DNA of 64,000 nucleotides, taken from NCBI GenBank assembly GCA_037128595.1, contig JBAXWB010000001.1, positions 1 through 64,000 on the forward strand, given 5' to 3'. The DNA comes from a bacterium (GTDB lineage: Bacteria; Verrucomicrobiota; Kiritimatiellia; CAIKKV01; CAITUY01). The position numbers were made by a program, and so were the translations under genes. Positions within the stretch are counted from its first letter, which is position 1. Every line of letters starts with the position of its first letter. This document shows positions 59,197-64,000 of this stretch, piece by piece. Under the pieces are notes generated by a model that worked only from the letters and a program-made list of their open reading frames with translations, did no database searches and had not been told where the DNA came from.

Positions 59197-60396
59197 ATGA
59201 GTCCTTTATTGCGTTCAGGTGGATCTGCGAAGCCAGTTCTGATGGCGCCCAGCGTGGTGCCCCAAAAAAACGCGGCCACGGCGGGTGGCCCCAAAAAAGC
59301 GGTGGCGGCTCAAGTGACCAAAACGACGCGCAAAGGCGTGGGCAAAGTCCGGGGCGCAGGAAAAATTGTCGAAAAGGATCTCGCTCCTTTTTCCCGCCAG
59401 ATGGCGGCGATGCTGTCGGCCGGAATGCCGATTGTGGCAGCCCTTGAAACCCTGGAAGAGCAGGCGACCAATCCCAATTTCAAGATCGTCATCGGCTCGT
59501 TGAAGCGGAATATTGAAGGAGGGGCGTCCTTTTCGGAAAGTCTCCAGCAGATTCCGGATGTGTTTGATGTGCTGTATGTGAATATGGTCCGGGCCGGAGA
59601 ACAGAGCGGGCAGTTCGCGGAAACCATGCGCCGGATCGGCGAGTTGCTGGAGGCCTCGGCGAAATTGCGACGCAAGGTGAAGTCCGCGATGACGTATCCC
59701 GTGGTCGTCTTATCGCTTTCCCTGATTATCGCGACCGGCATGATTATTTTTATTGTACCGGTGTTCGCCGGCATGTTCAGTGATTTCGGCGGTAAACTAC
59801 CCGCGCCCACCCAGTTCCTGGTCGACTTGAGTGCCGCTGGTAAAAAATATGCCATTATCATTATCCCCTCGATCATGATCTCGGTCTGGGGTTTCAAGAA
59901 ATGGAAAAAGACGGTGGCCGGGGCCTGGGCCATGGATAGCATGGTGCTCAAGGCGCCGGTGTTCGGGGTGCTGATTCAGAAAGTCGCCGTCGCCCGGTTT
60001 TCCCGGACCCTGAGCCAGCTGGTTCAAAGCGGGGTGCCGATCCTGAATGCGCTGGAGATTGTGGCCAAGGCGGCCGGTAATCTGGTGATCGAGGCGGCCA
60101 TTATGGATGCCCGCAAGTCGGTGGAGCATGGCGATACGCTCTCGTCCGGACTGGAAGGTAAGGATTGTATCCCGAAGCTGGTGGTGCGTATGCTTGCGGC
60201 CGGCGAGAAAACAGGGAAAGTCGACGAGATGCTGGCCAGTGTGGCGGATACCTTTGATGATGAGGTGGAAACCATGTTGGCCTCCCTGACCTCGCTGCTG
60301 GAGCCGTTGCTGATGGTGTTTCTGGGCGTGATCATCGGTGGCATTGTGGTTTGTATGTTCCTGCCGATCTTCAAGATGGTTGAGGTTATCAAGTAG
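59197..60396 (+). CDS. Type IV pilus/type II secretion platform protein (PilC/GspF)
   Basis: 399 residues from ATG 59197 (AGGGAG upstream; GTG 59191 is possible). A basic Gly/Ala/Lys-rich N-terminus of 55 residues precedes two repeated GspF domains: FSRQMAAMLSAGMPIVAALETLEEQ and FSRTLSQLVQSGVPILNALEIVAK. Three membrane segments are seen (VVLSLSLIIATGMIIFIVPVFAGMF, YAIIIIPSIMISVWGF and MVFLGVIIGGIVVCMFLPIF). It anchors the assembly ATPase in the inner membrane. gcvT begins 10 bp after its stop. Confidence 0.93.
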   Translation: MSPLLRSGGSAKPVLMAPSVVPQKNAATAGGPKKAVAAQVTKTTRKGVGKVRGAGKIVEKDLAPFSRQMAAMLSAGMPIVAALETLEEQATNPNFKIVIGSLKRNIEGGASFSESLQQIPDVFDVLYVNMVRAGEQSGQFAETMRRIGELLEASAKLRRKVKSAMTYPVVVLSLSLIIATGMIIFIVPVFAGMFSDFGGKLPAPTQFLVDLSAAGKKYAIIIIPSIMISVWGFKKWKKTVAGAWAMDSMVLKAPVFGVLIQKVAVARFSRTLSQLVQSGVPILNALEIVAKAAGNLVIEAAIMDARKSVEHGDTLSSGLEGKDCIPKLVVRMLAAGEKTGKVDEMLASVADTFDDEVETMLASLTSLLEPLLMVFLGVIIGGIVVCMFLPIFKMVEVIK

Positions 60397-60406
60397 GGGG
60401 GGCCTG

Positions 60407-61480
60407 ATGGAGTCGATTCGAAAAACGGTGCTTTCGGAAAGTCACATCCAGCTCGGGGCTCGGATGGTGGATTTCAGCGGCTGGTATATGCCGCTTCAAT
60501 ATGACGGGATTCTGGCGGAGCACCACCGGACCCGGACCGATGTGACGATGTTTGACACCTGCCACATGGGCCGGTTCCTGGTGACCGGGCCGGGCTCGCT
60601 GGAGGCCCTCAATGCCCTGCTGACGACCGACCTCAACACCCTTCATGACGGGCAGTGCAAATACGGCTTTCTGCTGCGGGAGGATGGCGGGATTCTGGAT
60701 GACTTGATCACCTACCGGTTTGATGCCGGGCATTGGATGATCGTAGTGAACGCTGGGACCCAGGACGGGGATCGTGAGTGGATCCAGTCGCGCCTGCCGG
60801 CCTCGGTCACCTTTACCGATGTCTCCCGTACCCTCGCCAAGATCGATGTGCAGGGGCCCCGGGCCTTGGATTGTGTGGCCCAGGTGTGTGGCATTGAGGT
60901 CGCTTCGCTCGGGTATTTCCGCTTCAGGACCTTCGCGTGTGGTGGTGAGGCGATCGTCAGTCGTACCGGTTACACCGGGGAAAAAGGGGTGGAGCTGTAT
61001 GTGGAGTCAACCCGGATGGTCGAGCTCTGGCATCAGTTTCTGGCCGACGGGGTAAAACCGGCAGGACTGGGCGCGCGTGACACCCTGCGGCTGGAGGCGG
61101 GGCTTCCGCTCTATGGCCATGAACTCTCCGAAGCCGTTACTCCGGTGGAGGCCGCGATGATGCGTTATGTGACCAAGGCCTCCCCGTACGTGGGGCGCGA
61201 GGCGGTATTGCAGCATCAGGCGCAGGGACCGGCCACCATTCTGGTCGGCTTTAAGATCGAGGGCCGGCAATCGGCCAGGGCGGGACAGGCGGTGGTGTCC
61301 AATGGCCGGCCGGTCGGTACGGTGACGAGCGGGTCCTTTGGTCCGACGTTGCAGGTTGTGGTCGGGTTTGCTAGCGTTTCCCCGGCCTGTTCCGCTGTCG
61401 GGACCCGGCTTCAGGTGGATACCGGCCGGGCCCTGCTGGAGGCTGTGATTGTGAAGCCGCCTTTTTACAAGGCGGTTTAA
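60407..61480 (+). CDS. gcvT: Glycine cleavage system T protein (aminomethyltransferase)
   Basis: 357 residues. MVDFSGWYMPLQYDGILAEHHRTR, DVTMFDTCHMGRFLVTG, GGILDDLITYRF, VSRTGYTGEKGVELYVE and LGARDTLRLEAGLPLYGHEL are the family blocks in order. It releases ammonia from the lipoyl-bound aminomethyl group and passes the carbon to tetrahydrofolate, whose pterin precursors are made by folE/folB in this window. The ATG follows GGGGGGCCTG; a strong ribosome-binding site is absent. Confidence 0.96.
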   Translation: MESIRKTVLSESHIQLGARMVDFSGWYMPLQYDGILAEHHRTRTDVTMFDTCHMGRFLVTGPGSLEALNALLTTDLNTLHDGQCKYGFLLREDGGILDDLITYRFDAGHWMIVVNAGTQDGDREWIQSRLPASVTFTDVSRTLAKIDVQGPRALDCVAQVCGIEVASLGYFRFRTFACGGEAIVSRTGYTGEKGVELYVESTRMVELWHQFLADGVKPAGLGARDTLRLEAGLPLYGHELSEAVTPVEAAMMRYVTKASPYVGREAVLQHQAQGPATILVGFKIEGRQSARAGQAVVSNGRPVGTVTSGSFGPTLQVVVGFASVSPACSAVGTRLQVDTGRALLEAVIVKPPFYKAV

Positions 61481-61524
61481 GCGGCCGGAACGTTTCAAAC
61501 AAAATGGACAAAGGAATAGGAACG

Positions 61525-61902
61525 ATGAGCGCAAATAATACATTTTATACAAAAGATCATGAGTGGCTGAAAGTGGAGGGGCAGGTGGCGACGGTCGGGA
61601 TTACCGATCATGCCCAGCAGGCCCTGGGCGACATCACCTTCGTGGATTTACCGAAGGTGGGTAAGGCGGTCAAGGCGCATGAGGTGCTCCTGGTCGTGGA
61701 GTCCGTCAAGGCGGCCAGTGATGTCTTTGCGCCGGTCTCGGGTACGGTCAGCGCCGTGAATGATGCGTTGGCCACCGCGCCGGAGCTGATCAATCAGGCG
61801 GCGCAGACCGACGGTTGGCTTTGCAAGCTGAGCCCGTTTATCCCTGCGGTGAGCGAGCTGATGACGGCGGAGCAATACGCGGCGTTCCTGCAGGAGAGTT
61901 GA
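61525..61902 (+). CDS. gcvH: Glycine cleavage system H protein
   Basis: 125 residues from ATG 61525 (AGGAACG upstream). The lipoylation site is Lys62 in VVESVKAASDVFAPVSG; TKDHEWLKVEG, GITDHAQQALGDITFVDLP and the C-terminal GWLCKLSP are typical. It shuttles the aminomethyl group between the P and T proteins. It is cytoplasmic. gcvPA starts 1 bp after its stop. Confidence 0.97.
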   Translation: MSANNTFYTKDHEWLKVEGQVATVGITDHAQQALGDITFVDLPKVGKAVKAHEVLLVVESVKAASDVFAPVSGTVSAVNDALATAPELINQAAQTDGWLCKLSPFIPAVSELMTAEQYAAFLQES

Positions 61903-61903
61903 G

Positions 61904-63235
61904 ATGCCGTATATTCCCACCACGGACCGTGATCGCGCGGATATGCTACAGGCCATCGGGGTTCCCGATGTGGAGGCCCTGTTTGCGGACATACCCGAGT
62001 CCGTGCGCATCAGCGGTTTGAATCTTCCGCAGGGGCGGAGCGAGGGCGAGGTCTATGAGCATCTGCATCAGGTGTCCCACCGCAACGCGCATCATCTGAC
62101 CGGGTTCCTGGGCGGGGGCTATTATGATCACTTCATCCCCGCCTGTGTCGATGAGTTGTCGGCCCGCAGTGAATTCTATACGGCCTACACGCCCTATCAG
62201 CCGGAGGCGTCGCAGGGCACGCTCCAGGCCATTTTTGAATATCAGACGGCCATCTGCCGGATCACGGAGATGGAGGTGGCGAATGCCTCCCTGTATGACG
62301 GGGGCACGGCGTTATACGAGGCCGCCATGATGGCCATCCGCTTGACGGGGCGACGTAAAATCCTGCTGGATAGCGGGGTGAATCCCATCTATCGCAACAT
62401 TTTGTACAGTTATACCCGGAACCTGGCGGTAGAGTTCGTCGAGATTCCGGTGGTGCATGGCCAGAGCGACCGGGACCGGATCGTCGCGGCGCTGGATGAC
62501 CAGACGGCGGCCATTATTTTCCAGAATCCCAACTTCTTCGGGGCGGTGGACGATTTTACGGATGTGATTCAGGCGGCTCACACGCGGGGCTGCATGGCGG
62601 TGATGTCGGTGTATCCGGTCTCGCTGGGCATCTTGAAGACGCCCGGCCAGATGGGGGCGGATATTGTCACGGGAGAGGGGCAGAGTCTCGGCCTGCCGCT
62701 GTCGTTCGGGGGCCCCTATCTTGGGTTCATGGCGACCCGCATGGTGCATGTCCGGAAGATGCCCGGCCGGATTGCCGGGGCCTCGCAGGATGCCAATGGC
62801 CGGCGGGGGTTTGTGCTGACCCTGCAGGCGCGGGAGCAGCATATCCGCCGCGAGAAGGCGATGTCGAACATCTGCTCCAACGAGGCGCTCTGCGCCTTGC
62901 GGGCCGTGATGTATCTGTCCTGGCTCGGGAAGGGCGGGTTCAAGGACCTCGCTCATATTTGCGCGCAGAAGGCGGAATATGCCAAGACCCGGTTGGGGGC
63001 CATTCCCGGGGTTGAGGTGAAGAAGAGCGCGCCCACGTTCAATGAATTTACCATTGAATTGCCGGTGGATGCCAGTGATGTGGTGTCGCGGATGATTGAT
63101 CGTGGGTTTGCCGCCGGCTTCCCGCTGGGGCGATATTACAAGGGCATGGAAAACTATCTGCTGGTGGCGGTCACGGAGAAGCGGACCCGGGAGCAGATCG
63201 GCCTCTTTGCCGAAGCCCTGGAGGGCGTGCTATGA
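61904..63235 (+). CDS. gcvPA: Glycine dehydrogenase (decarboxylating) subunit 1
   Basis: 443 residues, the N-terminal half of P protein found as its own subunit. YIPTTDRDRADMLQAIGVPDVEALFADIPESVR, HHLTGFLGGGYYDHFIPA, TAYTPYQPEASQGTLQAIFEYQTAICRITEMEVANASLYDGGTALYEA (split across about 115-160) and GRRGFVLTLQAREQHIRREKAMSNICSN are diagnostic. It forms an alpha2beta2 enzyme with GcvPB. Overlaps gcvPB by 4 bp (ATGA). Confidence 0.97.
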   Translation: MPYIPTTDRDRADMLQAIGVPDVEALFADIPESVRISGLNLPQGRSEGEVYEHLHQVSHRNAHHLTGFLGGGYYDHFIPACVDELSARSEFYTAYTPYQPEASQGTLQAIFEYQTAICRITEMEVANASLYDGGTALYEAAMMAIRLTGRRKILLDSGVNPIYRNILYSYTRNLAVEFVEIPVVHGQSDRDRIVAALDDQTAAIIFQNPNFFGAVDDFTDVIQAAHTRGCMAVMSVYPVSLGILKTPGQMGADIVTGEGQSLGLPLSFGGPYLGFMATRMVHVRKMPGRIAGASQDANGRRGFVLTLQAREQHIRREKAMSNICSNEALCALRAVMYLSWLGKGGFKDLAHICAQKAEYAKTRLGAIPGVEVKKSAPTFNEFTIELPVDASDVVSRMIDRGFAAGFPLGRYYKGMENYLLVAVTEKRTREQIGLFAEALEGVL

Positions 63236-64000
63236 GCAAGTTGATTTATGAGAAATCGGTTCCGGGCCGCCGGGCGGCCAATCTGCCCCGCCTCACGCCA
63301 GCGGAGGCCGCGGTCAAGCTCCGGATTCCTGCAAAATATTTCAGGGATCAGGCCGCCGACCTGCCGGAGCTGTCCGAGTTGGATGTGGTACGGCATTTCA
63401 CCCGGCTCTCCCTTAAGAATTTCAGTGTGGATGCGAACATGTACCCGCTCGGGTCCTGTACGATGAAGTACAATCCCAAGGTCTGTGAGCGGGTGGCCGC
63501 GCTGGATGGCTTTTCCTCGTTGCATCCGCTGTTGCCGCAGTTGCGTGGCGGCGGGATGCTGACCCAGGGGGCGCTGGAGGTGCTGCACGAAACCGAGCGA
63601 TGGCTGGGAGAAATCACGGGTATGGATGCCTTCACCCTGCAACCCATGGCCGGCTCGCATGGGGAGTTGACCGGGATGATGCTGGTGGCGGCCTATCACC
63701 GGGACCGAGGGAATCGTAAGACCAAGGTGATTATTCCCGATTCCGCGCATGGCACCAATCCGTCGAGTGCGGCCATTGCCGGGTATTCCGTGGTCACCAT
63801 CCCGACGAATGCGGATGGGGGCGTGGATCTGGTGAAATATGAGGCCGCCATGGATGATGAGGTGGCCGCCGTCATGCTGACCTGTCCCAGCACGCTGGGT
63901 CTGTTTGAGCGCGACATTCTCAAGTTGGCCGAACTGGCCCACCAGCGGGATGCCCTGCTGTATTATGACGGAGCGAATCTGAATGCGTTGCTGGGGCGGT
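63232..64000 (+). CDS. gcvPB: Glycine dehydrogenase (decarboxylating) subunit 2, truncated by window end
   Basis: The first 256 residues are in the window and the frame is still open at 64000. MSKLIYEKSVPGRRAANLP, YPLGSCTMKYNPK, LQPMAGSHGELTGMM and DSAHGTNPSSAAIAGY are hallmark GcvPB segments. The PLP-binding lysine would lie beyond the window end. It decarboxylates glycine and loads the H protein. Start ATG 63232 overlaps the gcvPA stop. Confidence 0.96.
   Translation, partial: MSKLIYEKSVPGRRAANLPRLTPAEAAVKLRIPAKYFRDQAADLPELSELDVVRHFTRLSLKNFSVDANMYPLGSCTMKYNPKVCERVAALDGFSSLHPLLPQLRGGGMLTQGALEVLHETERWLGEITGMDAFTLQPMAGSHGELTGMMLVAAYHRDRGNRKTKVIIPDSAHGTNPSSAAIAGYSVVTIPTNADGGVDLVKYEAAMDDEVAAVMLTCPSTLGLFERDILKLAELAHQRDALLYYDGANLNALLGR

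Overview
The window is 64 kb of GC-rich, densely packed bacterial chromosome. The gene content points to a Gram-negative, probably uncultured member of the PVC group (Verrucomicrobiota/Kiritimatiellota-like). The supporting traits are a Lol lipoprotein system with a single LolC/E-type permease, a DUF2723-TPR membrane protein, an OmpA-type anchor, osmoregulated periplasmic glucan genes (opgG/opgH), very large FtsX-type permeases, a GH130 enzyme and a two-subunit glycine decarboxylase. This assignment is an inference; no rRNA or tRNA gene was seen.

Layout. (1) 1-1160 is accessory DNA: a 41-bp tandem duplication, a HigA-like antitoxin that has lost its start, and a MazE/MazF-type toxin-antitoxin pair lying between two attC-like recombination sites. 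It looks like the tail of a chromosomal integron cassette array. (2) 1192-2760 holds two small flavin-binding proteins and tag. (3) 9071-2736 (minus) is a carbohydrate/export cluster: a GH130-family enzyme, a large GH42-like protein with an atypical active site, an ABC-2 exporter and a TPR protein. (4) 9256-11577 is tex, followed by a 632-bp gene-free stretch rich in inverted repeats. (5) 12210-19298 is a compact run rsmD-coaD-yceD-rpmF-plsX-fabH-fabD-fabG-acpP-fabF, with a near-perfect GCAA-loop hairpin between acpP and fabF and a T-tailed terminator after fabF. (6) hsp20 (minus) has its own sigma70-like promoter. (7) 20085-25693 holds a DUF2723-TPR protein, a UDP-sugar pyrophosphorylase, a LemA-like protein and a hotdog thioesterase. 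(8) 25690-33492 is an envelope operon: LolA-like protein, lysS, lolC/E, lolD, tail-specific protease, dapF and an SmpA-like lipoprotein. (9) An OmpA-domain protein (minus) diverges from an opgG - small membrane protein - opgH operon. (10) 39532-46159 interleaves two sensor kinases and a two-receiver protein with folB, folE and a phosphoglycerate mutase. (11) 52587-46153 (minus) is a glycosyltransferase-PQQ propeller fusion with a MacB-like ATPase and a giant permease. (12) 52714-56262 holds carA, guaA and a secreted thioredoxin-fold protein. (13) 56385-64000 holds a helicase-associated-domain protein, a small membrane protein, pilB/pilC-like genes and the glycine cleavage genes gcvT-gcvH-gcvPA-gcvPB, the last cut by the window edge.

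Most genes overlap by 1-14 bp or are spaced by a few bases, so translational coupling and long transcripts dominate. The features most worth following up are the attC-bracketed toxin-antitoxin cassette, the small protein between opgG and opgH that may be a detached OpgH N-terminal module, the glycosyltransferase-propeller fusion, the GH42-like protein lacking the usual acid/base motif, the kinase/folate gene interleaving, and the hairpin-rich gap after tex.
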